Source: Candidatus Njordarchaeum guaymasense (GTDB lineage Archaea > Asgardarchaeota > Njordarchaeia > Njordarchaeales > Njordarchaeaceae). From it: 52,994 nucleotides of DNA. The notes beneath the pieces are model-generated. The model did no database searches, was not told where the DNA came from, and saw only the letters and a program-made list of their open reading frames with translations. The stretch spans positions 1-52,994 of the forward strand of contig JAUQYT010000066.1 in the NCBI GenBank assembly GCA_030587605.1, in the 5' to 3' direction. A program made the translations under genes and the position numbers. Below are positions 1-8,001 of the stretch, one piece after another. How positions within the stretch are numbered: position 1 is the first letter of the stretch; every line of letters starts with the position of its first letter.

Positions 1-453
1 CAGTCATTGCGCGATTACATCTTGCTCGTACCACAGCCACTACAGTTCATGGATCTGAAGAAGGGAGGAGGATCAGAGTACTTAGGGTGTTACGTGCCGA
101 CTGAAAAGATAGGAGTGGCTTACAGAGAAGGCGTCAGAATAGCTAAGAACTATGGCTTCCAGTATCTCCAAGTGATCAGGCCGTTTAAGGCAGGACACGC
201 AACTGCAATCATGTATGCCTTCTCATTCAATCACTCAGATCCCGAAGAAGTCCAGAGGCTTCAAACTGTATTGGCTGAAATCTGTGATTCGATAATGGAG
301 CTAGGCGGAATTCCTTGGAAGCCATCGCCTACTCTTCAGAAGCTAATCCTCAAGCGAGCAGACCCCATGTTTGTTGAATTAATAAACAAAGTAAAGACCA
401 TGCTGGATCCGAATGGTGTAATGGCGCCGAACAAATGGAGTGGACAGGAGTGA
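1..453 (+). CDS. FAD-linked oxidase, C-terminal part (5' end outside window)
   Basis: This is the last 150 or so residues of a FAD-binding oxidoreductase of the GlcD / vanillyl-alcohol-oxidase type. The reading frame is open from base 1, so the FAD-binding half lies outside the window. The segment ending in TMLDPNGVMAPNKW is the usual C-terminal signature of FAD-oxidase_C proteins, in which a late helix is followed by DPxxxMxPGK. The stop is 10 bases before an Fe-S subunit gene on the same strand, the normal glycolate/lactate/aromatic-alcohol dehydrogenase arrangement. The substrate (2-hydroxyacid or phenolic alcohol) cannot be told from this end alone. Confidence 0.75.
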   Translation, partial: QSLRDYILLVPQPLQFMDLKKGGGSEYLGCYVPTEKIGVAYREGVRIAKNYGFQYLQVIRPFKAGHATAIMYAFSFNHSDPEEVQRLQTVLAEICDSIMELGGIPWKPSPTLQKLILKRADPMFVELINKVKTMLDPNGVMAPNKWSGQE

Positions 454-462
454 AGGACAATC

Positions 463-1668
463 ATGAGTAGTGGCTTGGAAGCTTACAAGGAAATGATCTC
501 TAGGTGCTACAAGTGCGGCTACTGCAAGTTCACGGGTCCCGTCATATCCCAAGTGGAGATAAGGGAAGCCCCATTCTACGTTAACTGCCCGTCCTATGAG
601 AAGTTTGACTTTGAGACATATAGCGCAAGTGGAAGGGTTTGGGCTGCAAAGGGGTTAGTTGATGGAGATCTGAAGTGGAGTGATAGGCTTCTCGAAATAG
701 CCTACGCTTGCACAACCTGTGGCAACTGCTCTAATCAATGTGCCTACGATATCAGCAAACAGGTAGTTCAGATAATAGAAGCGCTAAGAGAGGAGGCTGT
801 AAAAGCCGGAATCGGTCCAATGCCTGCTCATAGGAGATTTGGGGAACACTTGGTCAACCAACATAACCCGTACTTTGAGCCACACAAGGAAAGATTGAGG
901 TGGATCCCCAAAGATCTGAATACTGTGGATAAGGCTGACCTCCTGTATTTTGTCGGATGCACCTCATCCTACAGAGAGAAAGAAATCGCGCATAGAACTG
1001 CTGAGATGCTAAATGAGTTGGGAGTGCAGTTCGCAGTTGCATCGGATGAGTGGTGCTGTGGTTCACCGCTTCTCAGAACTGGTCAGTTTGACGCAGCTAA
1101 GCAACATGCAAAGCACAATGTGGACCTAATCCAAGGGATGGGAGTGAAGACGGTCTTAACGTCTTGCGCGGGTTGCTACCACACGTTGAAAGCAGATTAC
1201 CCTGCTAGGTTTAGGCTCTACCCACGTTTCCGCGTACTGCATGCAACTGAGTATTTAGAGAAGTCGCTGAGAGACCAAGGAAGAATGAAGCTCGAGCGGG
1301 AAGAATCATCGAAGAAAATGAAAGTCACGTACCATGACCCTTGTCACCTTGGAAGGCGATCTAAAGTGTATGATGCTCCAAGAGCGATAATAAGGAGTCT
1401 GCCAGGGGTAGAGCTGGTTGAAATGAAAAGGAGCAGAGTGAATTCGTTGTGCTGTGGAGCAGGTGGAGGAGTAAAATCTGCTTTTCCTGAGTGGTCTTTG
1501 GAGATGGCTTGCAAACGGGTTCAGGAAGCGCAGGAGACTGGAGCTGAAGTACTGTCCTCGGCTTGTCCATTCTGCAAGAGAAATCTCAGTGATGCAGTCA
1601 AGGATACAGGTTCTAGTCTTAGGGTTCTTGACGTGGTTGAACTAGCCTATGAGCATATGAGGAAATAA
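463..1668 (+). CDS. Fe-S oxidoreductase with two CCG domains (GlcF/HdrD-like)
   Basis: Electron-transfer subunit of 401 residues. It carries two N-terminal iron-sulfur cysteine clusters, CYKCGYC at about residue 15 and CTTCGNCSNQC near residue 88, for [4Fe-4S] binding. Two cysteine-rich CCG domains follow: EWCCGSP...CAGC, and CHLGR...CCGAGGG...CPFC. This is the pattern of GlcF, LldE and HdrD/HdrB-type subunits. It follows the FAD-oxidase gene by 10 bases, so the two probably form a membrane-peripheral dehydrogenase passing electrons from a hydroxy substrate to quinone, thiol-disulfide or ferredoxin carriers. The ATG at 463 is the first start after the upstream stop. The acceptor is unknown. 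Confidence 0.8.
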   Translation: MSSGLEAYKEMISRCYKCGYCKFTGPVISQVEIREAPFYVNCPSYEKFDFETYSASGRVWAAKGLVDGDLKWSDRLLEIAYACTTCGNCSNQCAYDISKQVVQIIEALREEAVKAGIGPMPAHRRFGEHLVNQHNPYFEPHKERLRWIPKDLNTVDKADLLYFVGCTSSYREKEIAHRTAEMLNELGVQFAVASDEWCCGSPLLRTGQFDAAKQHAKHNVDLIQGMGVKTVLTSCAGCYHTLKADYPARFRLYPRFRVLHATEYLEKSLRDQGRMKLEREESSKKMKVTYHDPCHLGRRSKVYDAPRAIIRSLPGVELVEMKRSRVNSLCCGAGGGVKSAFPEWSLEMACKRVQEAQETGAEVLSSACPFCKRNLSDAVKDTGSSLRVLDVVELAYEHMRK

Positions 1669-1701
1669 GGGGTCTTGTGTGCGATATCCTGTCCACTTTT
1701 T

Positions 1702-2505
1702 CTATTTCCCTTTGAATTTGGGTTCACGTTTCTCGAGGAATGCTTGCATTCCTTCCCTTACATCTTCGGTCGAGAAGCACTCAACGAATGCGTCGTTCTC
1801 AATCTTCATTCCGTTCTTCAGGTTAGTTTCGAGTCCTTGATTTATTGCCCTCTTCGCTAGCTTCAATATTATTGGACTTTTGCTGAGTAGCTTCTTTGCA
1901 AGTTCCATTGTTACTTCCTCAAGCTTCTCTGGCGGGGCGACAATGTCTACTAGACCAATCTTCTCCGCTTCTCTTGCTGGGATCCTTTCGCCTGTGAGGA
2001 TCATCTGTTTGGCTTTTGACGGGCTTACTTTTCTTGGGAGTCTTTGGGTTCCGCCCCAACCCGGTATGATCCCTAGACTTATCTCTGGTTGACCTATCTC
2101 TGCTGTTTCTGAGGCGACGACCATGTCGCAAGCTAGTAGTATTTCGCATCCACCGCCGAGCGCAAGACCATTAACCATGGCAATAATGGGTTTCTCGTAA
2201 TTCTCTATCGTGTTGCACATGTCCTGCCCTCTGGTTGACGATGCACGTATGGTATCAGTCTTCGGGGAAAAGGGGTCGATGCCACTTTTGGTTAGGTCAG
2301 CTCCCGCTGAGAACATTTTCCTCTTTCCTTCCATCTCTCCACCTGTGATTATGACTACTCGTGCTTCACTTTTCCTCAAGCTCTCTAGAGCGTCTTTGAC
2401 CTCTGCGATGAGTTCGGGGCTAACTGCGTTCAATTTCTCTGGCCTGTTCAGGGTTATTTTTGCTATCTGATCCTTTTCTTCTACGACAATGGTTTTGTAC
2501 TTCAT
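1702..2505 (-). CDS. Enoyl-CoA hydratase/isomerase (crotonase family)
   Basis: Crotonase of 267 residues, typical for the family. Both catalytic glutamates of enoyl-CoA hydratases are present: one in ALGGGCEILLACD (oxyanion loop and first Glu) and one in GQPEISLGIIPGWGGTQRL. It should add water to a 2-enoyl-CoA in beta-oxidation. I chose the ATG at 2505 because family members start just before the first strand (MKYKTIVVEEKD). TTG at 2520 and GTG at 2517 are alternatives, because a GAGAGG sequence lies right before them. It converges on the Fe-S gene at its 3' end. Confidence 0.85.
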   Translation of the reverse strand: MKYKTIVVEEKDQIAKITLNRPEKLNAVSPELIAEVKDALESLRKSEARVVIITGGEMEGKRKMFSAGADLTKSGIDPFSPKTDTIRASSTRGQDMCNTIENYEKPIIAMVNGLALGGGCEILLACDMVVASETAEIGQPEISLGIIPGWGGTQRLPRKVSPSKAKQMILTGERIPAREAEKIGLVDIVAPPEKLEEVTMELAKKLLSKSPIILKLAKRAINQGLETNLKNGMKIENDAFVECFSTEDVREGMQAFLEKREPKFKGK

Positions 2506-2562
2506 TTCGCTATTCACCAACCTCTCTAATTATATCTGATTGTTGCGGCTAATCCTCTAGAC

Positions 2563-3456
2563 TTATTTAAGGGTTTTTGCGCAGAAGGCTTGAATGATCT
2601 TGACTATTTTTTCTGGCGCGTCTTCCTGTAGGAAGTGACTCGCCTCGGGCAACTCATGGACTTGGATTCCAGGATTGTCTTTGAGCCACCAGTCGAGAAT
2701 CAATCTCGGAAAAACGGGATCTTGAAGGCCCCAAATGACTACCTTCCTTTTATCGCGTAGTAGTGTCCTTTTCTCGAAAATGCTGTACATTACAGGGGCG
2801 CTCGGATGTTTTCTCCCGACAGGGATGTCAAGCGGAAATGCCATGGCTCCTTTGCAGGAAGCCTTGTCGGGAAACGGTGCTGTGTAGGCCCGAATCATCG
2901 TGTCAGTGATCTTTGTTGTCTTGCTGATTCCTCCAGCGAGCAGGCGGGGTAAGTACTTGCTGAGATTTCCTAGTGTGCTTTCAAATGATCCTTTATTTAC
3001 CATGTCGCTTACCCAAGTTGGTGTTCCTTCTGGAAAGACGCCTATTCCAGTATTCATTATTACTAGGCGCTTTACCCTGTTAGGGTGATTTACGGCGAAG
3101 CCGAACATTATTGGTCCGCCCCAATCTTGTCCGACTAGCGTTATGTCTTTGAGATCGAGATCGAGAAGGAGTTTTGTTAGGTTGTCAATGTGCTGCGCGA
3201 GTGTATACGGCTTGTCTTGTGGTACATCGCTTTTGCCGAATCCCATATGGTCGGGAACAATCACACGGTTGGTTTTGGAAAGAGGCTGAATGAATTTGCG
3301 GTAGAGATAGCCCCAAGTGGGTTCTCCATGGAGACAAACAATGGGTTCACCTTTGCCCTCGTCGACATAATGCATTCTGAAACCATTAATCGTTCTTAAA
3401 TGGGGTTTAAACGGGAAAGTCCCGTCAAAAGTCTCATACAGAATGTCTTCTCTCAT
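2563..3456 (-). CDS. Haloalkane dehalogenase-like alpha/beta hydrolase
   Basis: Alpha/beta hydrolase of 297 residues with the haloalkane dehalogenase signature: HGEPTW at residues 43-48, nucleophile Asp111 in GQDWGG with the halide-contacting Trp112 next to it, acid Asp246 in LQDP, and base His274 in SHFLQED. The Asp nucleophile separates it from esterases. HLDs hydrolyse carbon-halogen bonds to an alcohol and halide; epoxide hydrolases share the Asp but lack the W after it. The ATG at 3456 is favoured over GTG at 3465 because AGGTGG lies 5 bases before it. It sits between a crotonase and fdhD with no clear operon logic. Dehalogenation is a family inference. Confidence 0.7.
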   Translation of the reverse strand: MREDILYETFDGTFPFKPHLRTINGFRMHYVDEGKGEPIVCLHGEPTWGYLYRKFIQPLSKTNRVIVPDHMGFGKSDVPQDKPYTLAQHIDNLTKLLLDLDLKDITLVGQDWGGPIMFGFAVNHPNRVKRLVIMNTGIGVFPEGTPTWVSDMVNKGSFESTLGNLSKYLPRLLAGGISKTTKITDTMIRAYTAPFPDKASCKGAMAFPLDIPVGRKHPSAPVMYSIFEKRTLLRDKRKVVIWGLQDPVFPRLILDWWLKDNPGIQVHELPEASHFLQEDAPEKIVKIIQAFCAKTLK

Positions 3457-3494
3457 GGTTTCCACCTAGTTCGCGCACATTGCTTCGGCAGTAT

Positions 3495-4271
3495 TTAGTT
3501 GATCGTGATTCTTTCAGGGTATGTGTATATGTTCATTCTTTCTCCTCTGACGAATCCGACGAGTGTTATTCCTGTTGCCTCGGCTAGTTGTATCCCGGAG
3601 TCGAAGGGCGCTGCCATTGATGCGACAATTGGGATACCTGTGTACACTGCCTTGGAAACCATGTCGCTTGCTAGCCTCCCCGTGCTCATTAGGAAGAGTT
3701 CGCTCAAGCTTTGTTTCGCTAATAGCGCTTTTCCTATCGCCTTGTCTACAGCTACATGCCTGCTTACGTCCTCGACACCGAAAAAGAGTTGACCGTCAAT
3801 CCTGAATAGCGCAGCTGCATGGGTTCCTCCTGTTCTTCTGAATACCTCGCTCCGTTCGTTAAGTTGTCTGGCAGCTGACGTTATCACCTTTGAGCTGACT
3901 TTCAGGTCGGATTCTACTTTCGGTAATTTGAAGCCTTTCCTTAGTTTGAGCCACTCGTCTGGCACCCCACAAGCGCTGGTAATCAAATTTGCACCCGATT
4001 TGGGTACGGCAATTGGCTCCGTTGTTTGAATGTCCACATTGTACTCCTCACGTGATAGTTTCTTGATGCTCTTTGTTGTCTTCAGTATGCCTGTTGAGAA
4101 CGAGTATCCTAGTGCAGCCTCTTCCTCGAATCCAGGTGAGCAGATAAATGAGACTACATGCTCGCCGTTCAGTGAGACGCTCAAAAAGGTATCGACTATT
4201 ACTTCATCCTCAATAACAGTGGAGGTGTTTTCCTTGACTCTGGTTACTTTCATGTTGCGGATGTTCTTCAT
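3495..4271 (-). CDS. fdhD: FdhD-type sulfurtransferase for formate dehydrogenase
   Basis: FdhD family, 258 residues. FdhD carries sulfur from a cysteine desulfurase to the molybdenum/tungsten bis-MGD cofactor of formate dehydrogenases. Seen here: the catalytic cysteine loop TSACGVPDEW (Cys101), GGTHAAALF, EDVSRHVAVDKAIG, and a C-terminal AAPFDSGIQLAEATGITLVGFVRGERMNIYT that matches the cofactor-binding half. The second cysteine of the usual CxxC loop is Pro104. No formate dehydrogenase gene is in the window, so its client must lie elsewhere. ATG start at 4271. Confidence 0.85.
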   Translation of the reverse strand: MKNIRNMKVTRVKENTSTVIEDEVIVDTFLSVSLNGEHVVSFICSPGFEEEAALGYSFSTGILKTTKSIKKLSREEYNVDIQTTEPIAVPKSGANLITSACGVPDEWLKLRKGFKLPKVESDLKVSSKVITSAARQLNERSEVFRRTGGTHAAALFRIDGQLFFGVEDVSRHVAVDKAIGKALLAKQSLSELFLMSTGRLASDMVSKAVYTGIPIVASMAAPFDSGIQLAEATGITLVGFVRGERMNIYTYPERITIN

Positions 4272-4304
4272 CCTTAATCATCCGGACTTCCGGTGAGCGT
4301 CTCA

Positions 4305-5003
4305 CTATTCCTTCTTCTTGGGAGCGCTCGGTTTTTCTTTTCCCTTGGTTCTCCCTTGAGTCCACTCCTTGCAGAGTCTGATCCCGTCGAGGGCGTCGGC
4401 TGCGTAGGCGTCTGCTCCTATTTTCTTTGCGAAGCCCTCCGTCAGTGGAGCGCCTCCAACGATCACCTTCACCTTGTCGCGAACACCAGCCTTCTTTAGC
4501 GCATCTATAATTGACTTCATCTTGTCCATCGTCGTTGTTATGAGCGCTGATAGACCAACGAAGTCAGCGTTAGCTTCCTTGACTTTGTTAACGAATTTCT
4601 CTGCTGAGACGTCACTTCCTAAATCATGAACCTCAAAGCCGGACGCCGTGGCCAACATTACGAAGAGATTCTTTCCTATGTCGTGGATATCTCCCTCAAC
4701 GGTTCCTGCGACTATTACACCGCTGCTTCTTTCCTTTTTCCCTTCAAGCTGTGGCTTTACGACATCTAGGCCGCTGTACATTACTTCACCTGCAACGACG
4801 AGCTCGGGCAGAAAGTACTCATGGTTTTCATACTTCTTTCCAACAATATCCATTCCTTTGCCCAGTCCCTTGGCAGCGATCTCGTACGCTGAGACACCTG
4901 CAGCAAGGGTTTCCTTAACGATATTCTTAATATGTTCAAGATCAAGGTTAGCAACTGCATCAGCAATCTTCTTCAAAGCCGCATTCTTTTTCTCCTCAGA
5001 CAT
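4305..5003 (-). CDS. Corrinoid (cobalamin-binding) methyl carrier protein, MtbC/MttC-like
   Basis: Corrinoid protein of 232 residues. An N-terminal four-helix methionine-synthase-type cap covers residues 1-90. A Rossmann B12-binding domain follows with the base-off/His-on motif GDIHDIG (Asp105, His107, Gly110), then LSALITTT and VGGAPLTEGFAKKIGADAYA. Such proteins carry a methyl group from a substrate-specific methyltransferase (methylamine, methanol or methoxylated aromatic) to CoM or H4MPT. A GGGAGTGA ribosome site lies 7 bases before the ATG. No substrate methyltransferase is adjacent. The partner may be the URO-D-type methyltransferase at 44690 or lie elsewhere. The lysine-rich tail is unusual but harmless. 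Confidence 0.85.
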   Translation of the reverse strand: MSEEKKNAALKKIADAVANLDLEHIKNIVKETLAAGVSAYEIAAKGLGKGMDIVGKKYENHEYFLPELVVAGEVMYSGLDVVKPQLEGKKERSSGVIVAGTVEGDIHDIGKNLFVMLATASGFEVHDLGSDVSAEKFVNKVKEANADFVGLSALITTTMDKMKSIIDALKKAGVRDKVKVIVGGAPLTEGFAKKIGADAYAADALDGIRLCKEWTQGRTKGKEKPSAPKKKE

Positions 5004-5134
5004 TCTAAACTCACTCCCTCAACTTCTGACTACAATATGTGTCTCGTTATGACGTTTCATTGATTTGGTATTCAGCTTCATAATACAGCTTTTCAGTTTT
5101 CGTTTTCCTTTTGGTTTGAAGTGACCTTCCTCAC

Positions 5135-5584
5135 TTATTCTTTCACTACGAGAACGGGGACGCCAGACCAACGCAGGACCTTCTCTGCGGTGCTTCCGAT
5201 TACGATCCTTTCCACGCCAGTCGTTCCTCTTGAGCCCATGACTATTAATTCAGCGCCCAGTCTCGAAGCTTCTTTCACTATCGTCATTGCAGGGTATCCT
5301 TCGGTGATCTTCTCGGCAGCCGAGATCTTTTTTCTTCTCGCAACCTCGATTGCCTTCTCGAGGACTTTCTTTCCTGCATCCGTCAGCGCACCACGGAGCG
5401 CTTGCTCAGGTTTATCACCGACCAAGGGAACCCCGCCCAAGTCAGGCACGTTCACCACATGTAGAAATGTTATCTTGGCTCCTAACTTCAACGCCAACTC
5501 AGTGGCAATCTCAACAGCCTTGTCAGATTCCTTAGAACCGTCTATGGCAACCAAAATGTTCCTAAACACCATAGAACTAGCCAC
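5135..5584 (-). CDS. Universal stress protein (UspA family)
   Basis: UspA domain of about 145-149 residues with a fully conserved ATP-binding fold: FRNILVAIDGSKESDKAVE at the start, and the nucleotide loop GSRGTTGVERIVIGSTAEKVLRWSGVPVLVVKE at the end (G-2x-G-9x-G-S). Role: stress-related nucleotide binding, client unknown. GTG at 5584 follows GGCAGGT; the ATG at 5572 (MVFRNILVAIDG) matches the family better and may be the real start. A TTTAAATA box on this strand near 5659-5651 fits a transcript start about 40 bases before the gene. Confidence 0.85.
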   Translation of the reverse strand: MASSMVFRNILVAIDGSKESDKAVEIATELALKLGAKITFLHVVNVPDLGGVPLVGDKPEQALRGALTDAGKKVLEKAIEVARRKKISAAEKITEGYPAMTIVKEASRLGAELIVMGSRGTTGVERIVIGSTAEKVLRWSGVPVLVVKE

Positions 5585-5652
5585 CGAATCTATTACCTGC
5601 CAATTATCATCCTAGCTACTAAGGCGACAGAATGACTTCTTTACTATTCTAC

Positions 5653-5981
5653 TATTTAAACCATAATCCCAAAAATGAAGTCTTCTGGATAAACATGGAA
5701 TCATGAGACGTGATCAGACAAGAGACGATGGTGATTTCTGGTTCACTTTTTGTGCAGAGTGTTAGAGGTAGAGTATCGACAGTTTGCTGGAGGTTGTAGC
5801 GGACCTCGCGCGGAAATGGGGGAGGTAGTATCTATGTGCTGAAAAACCCATTAGGGGAGAAAAAACACGAGGTCAATCGCTGCCTCCAGCTGCTTTGCCT
5901 ACATTTCCGTCCTCCACCAATTAGAAATGTCGGGTTTTCAGCCTAAAATACCTTTCGGGTTCACATTATTAGGGGTTTTTT
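5653..5981 (+). ncRNA. Candidate structured non-coding RNA of about 300 nt
   Basis: This stretch has no credible coding frame but is rich in complementary segments. A TATA-like TATTTAAA lies at 5653-5660, giving an expected start near 5682, and a T6 tract at 5976-5981 could end the transcript. A stem pairs 5786-5793 with 5883-5890 (8 of 8) and continues with 5803-5808/5868-5873. Loop segment 5811-5818 is fully complementary to 5902-5909, and 5838-5849 to 5932-5942 (11 pairs, one bulged A). These pairings cross each other, which implies pseudoknots or alternative folds. I could not match it to RNase P RNA (no GAGGAAAGUC) or SRP RNA. Strand and ends are inferred. Confidence 0.4.
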
Positions 5982-6001
5982 CGTAGTGTCTTTTAGCTCT
6001 A

Positions 6002-6205
6002 TTACGTCGAATCGCGACTTTTTGTTGGTTTCTTCTTAACATCTGTGATAGCATACTGCGAATCGAGCAAGATCACGTAGCCGTGATCCTTATGTGTTCC
6101 CTCTAGTCTCAGGGGCCACCTATCAGTCTTGATCTTGTCATCAATATTGACGACTATAAGTTCGTTACATTCTGGGCACCTAACAAATCTTTTGATCTTA
6201 GCCAT
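6002..6205 (-). CDS. Small CxxC protein, unknown function
   Basis: Protein of 67 residues with one CPEC knuckle (residues 10-13) followed by a strand-rich segment and a basic tail. A single CxxC suggests half of a zinc ribbon, perhaps dimeric, or a zinc site completed by His39 and His42. GGGGAA lies 8-10 bases before the ATG, and a CTTAAAAG box further upstream (about 6340-6333 on this strand) could be its promoter. It is the last gene of a leftward group with the kinase at 6338. I do not recognise the family. Confidence 0.6.
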   Translation of the reverse strand: MAKIKRFVRCPECNELIVVNIDDKIKTDRWPLRLEGTHKDHGYVILLDSQYAITDVKKKPTKSRDST

Positions 6206-6337
6206 ACTACTCTTTCCCCATTTCCTTTGTTAAGTCGTCCAATATGGCAAGGCACGCGACCGTGATTCAGAAGCGGGAATCTAGGAAGGTGGAGTATTCC
6301 ACAAGACTCCTTTACTAATTCTTCCATCTCTAATCTT

Positions 6338-6937
6338 TTAAGTGTTTTCGCCACTCCTCTGGAGTATTTCTTTGTTTACTCGTTGGATTGTTTCTCTTGG
6401 TCTTGCGTCACCGTTTGGTATCCTAACCAAGTTGAGAGTTCTATTCTGTTTCACGTCTTTGAAAACTTTTTCGTAGCCTTCTAACACTCTCAGAATGTAT
6501 TCCTCTTCTCCTTCATTCCACTTTCTTAGGTTCCTTCTACGCCCAGACATCAGTCTCGTCTGCGTACTTTCGAGATTCATTTCAAGATAGAAAACTGCGT
6601 TCTCTTCCCACTCAACATCCAGGTACAGATCCCTAATGATCTTGTAGTCCTCAAGGGAGCAGAGAGCGTGAGAGTATGCTAAGACGCATATCGGGCTCCT
6701 GTCACACACAACAACAAGGTTGCTATCACTGCGCTTTCTAATTAGCTCATTTCTTTTTAGCATCTGGCGGAGATACCAGATTTCCGCTCTGAAGGCGACC
6801 TGCGGATCCTTCGATCCAAACGGGTATGGAGAACGACCCATTCTCTCAGGCATGAATAACCAGCGAGGGTCTCTGCGGTAAAGCGCTCTCAAAGAGTTGT
6901 ACACAGTTGTTTTACCTGATCCGTGCACACCGGTAAT
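6338..6937 (-). CDS. P-loop kinase of the thymidylate/deoxynucleoside kinase fold
   Basis: About 200 residues. The Walker A loop TGVHGSGKTT is at the very N-terminus. A mid-protein DRSP motif (VVVCDRSPICVLAYSHAL) matches the DRY/DRS substrate-binding motif of dTMP kinase-like enzymes, and an Arg-rich lid (SGRRRNLRKW) follows. No ATG, GTG or TTG is available upstream of the P-loop in this frame. The first GTG (6928) would cut into the Walker A motif. ATT at 6937, preceded by GGGAGAAAGG, would give a complete motif. A frameshift between about 6940 and 6985 is the other explanation. Substrate unknown. Confidence 0.65.
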   Translation of the reverse strand: MTGVHGSGKTTVYNSLRALYRRDPRWLFMPERMGRSPYPFGSKDPQVAFRAEIWYLRQMLKRNELIRKRSDSNLVVVCDRSPICVLAYSHALCSLEDYKIIRDLYLDVEWEENAVFYLEMNLESTQTRLMSGRRRNLRKWNEGEEEYILRVLEGYEKVFKDVKQNRTLNLVRIPNGDARPRETIQRVNKEILQRSGENT

Positions 6938-7122
6938 AGAGAAAACCTTTCTCCCTGTCGTACCGTCAACCTCCGCGCCATCAACCTTGATTCACATGAT
7001 TCACTGACTTATAATATTGATCTTAGTGAATAAGGGCTAAAATATGATCCATCTGACTTTCCGTGGTTCAGTAGCCGCCCCAATCAATATTGTGGGTCAG
7101 TTTCGAGAGTTAGAGTCACTGT

Positions 7123-7854
7123 TTATGAAAGGAGAGAACGTAGATCACGTGCTGTTATGGATCCAGTGTGAAGTGAGGTTGCTACAAGCGCTCCACTAAC
7201 CCCCATCTCGTTGAGTTCAGTCAGGTCGTTGATGTTTCTGACGCCGCCTCCCGTTAGGACCGGTATCCTGATCTTGCTAACGATTGACTTCACCAAGGTC
7301 CGGTCGACACCCAATTCGCTTCCAACCCGCGTCAGTTCAAGGACTATGAGCTGTGAAGCACCCATTTCCTCTATGGTCTTAGCCGCTTTCACTGGTGATA
7401 GGTTTCTCAAGCGAGGCGACTTACTAAGGACTTCACCATACTTCATGTCGAGGCTCGATATTATCTTGCTACTTCCCATATCACGGATTATTTCTGGTAG
7501 GGTATTCAGATCTTCCAGAGTCTCTGTTGCAATGATGATCTCTGATGCGCCAGCCTCTCTAACAACGTGCGCCGCTTCAATGTTATTGACTCCTGCGTCA
7601 ACCATCAGCTCCATCGGAGTAGCTTCACTGATCCTCCTGATATCTTCTACGGCTATGCCTTTTCCCTGTATCGCGTCGAGATCAGCTACGTAGAGCTCCT
7701 TGAACTTGAATTCTCTATGGAATGCTTTGACCACCTCGACTGGTTCAGCGGTTGGAGACAGAACGCTTCTAATAGGTTGATACTTGTTCCTATCGCCTTT
7801 CTTAGCATGAACGACGAGTCCACCCAGAAGATCTACCACAGGTATGATCCTCAA
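7123..7854 (-). CDS. HisA/HisF-related TIM-barrel protein (archaeal hisAF_rel type)
   Basis: TIM barrel of about 243 residues, homologous to the ProFAR isomerase HisA but of the separate archaeal group known from methanogens. Signatures seen: IIPVVDLLGGLVVHAKKGDR near the start, MVDAGVNN, SLDMKYGEVL, and LTGGGVRNINDLTELNEMGVSGALVATSLHTGSI, the phosphate-binding end. No other histidine genes are nearby, so a role in histidine synthesis is unlikely and the substrate is unknown. I prefer TTG at 7854 (MRIIPVVDL), because GGCAGGAGGA lies 9 bases before it. ATG at 7875 would put that ribosome site inside the gene. Confidence 0.8.
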   Translation of the reverse strand: MRIIPVVDLLGGLVVHAKKGDRNKYQPIRSVLSPTAEPVEVVKAFHREFKFKELYVADLDAIQGKGIAVEDIRRISEATPMELMVDAGVNNIEAAHVVREAGASEIIIATETLEDLNTLPEIIRDMGSSKIISSLDMKYGEVLSKSPRLRNLSPVKAAKTIEEMGASQLIVLELTRVGSELGVDRTLVKSIVSKIRIPVLTGGGVRNINDLTELNEMGVSGALVATSLHTGSITARDLRSLLS

Positions 7855-8001
7855 TGATAGAAATCCTCCTGCCATCCGGTCAGAGCAAGGCCCTAATTCG
7901 ATTGTAGGATGGGTCTCTTGCTCCGCACTTCTTCACTTATAAGCGAGTAAACGGCTTCTATTATTTTATGTTGTTGATGATAGCTATAGTCGGCACACAC
8001 G

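Noticed and set aside
5682..5981. Identity as RNase P RNA, SRP RNA or 5S rRNA
   Set aside because: The conserved RNase P box GAGGAAAGUC and the SRP GGAAGGA-type core are absent on both strands, so I left the class open.
6154..6354. 66-residue frame on the minus strand between the kinase and the CxxC protein
   Set aside because: It overlaps both neighbours and holds the likely TATA box (CTTAAAAG) of the CxxC gene, so it is probably promoter sequence.
7123..7854. True hisA (ProFAR isomerase)
   Set aside because: No other his genes are nearby, and the C-terminal signature matches the separate archaeal HisA/HisF-related group.
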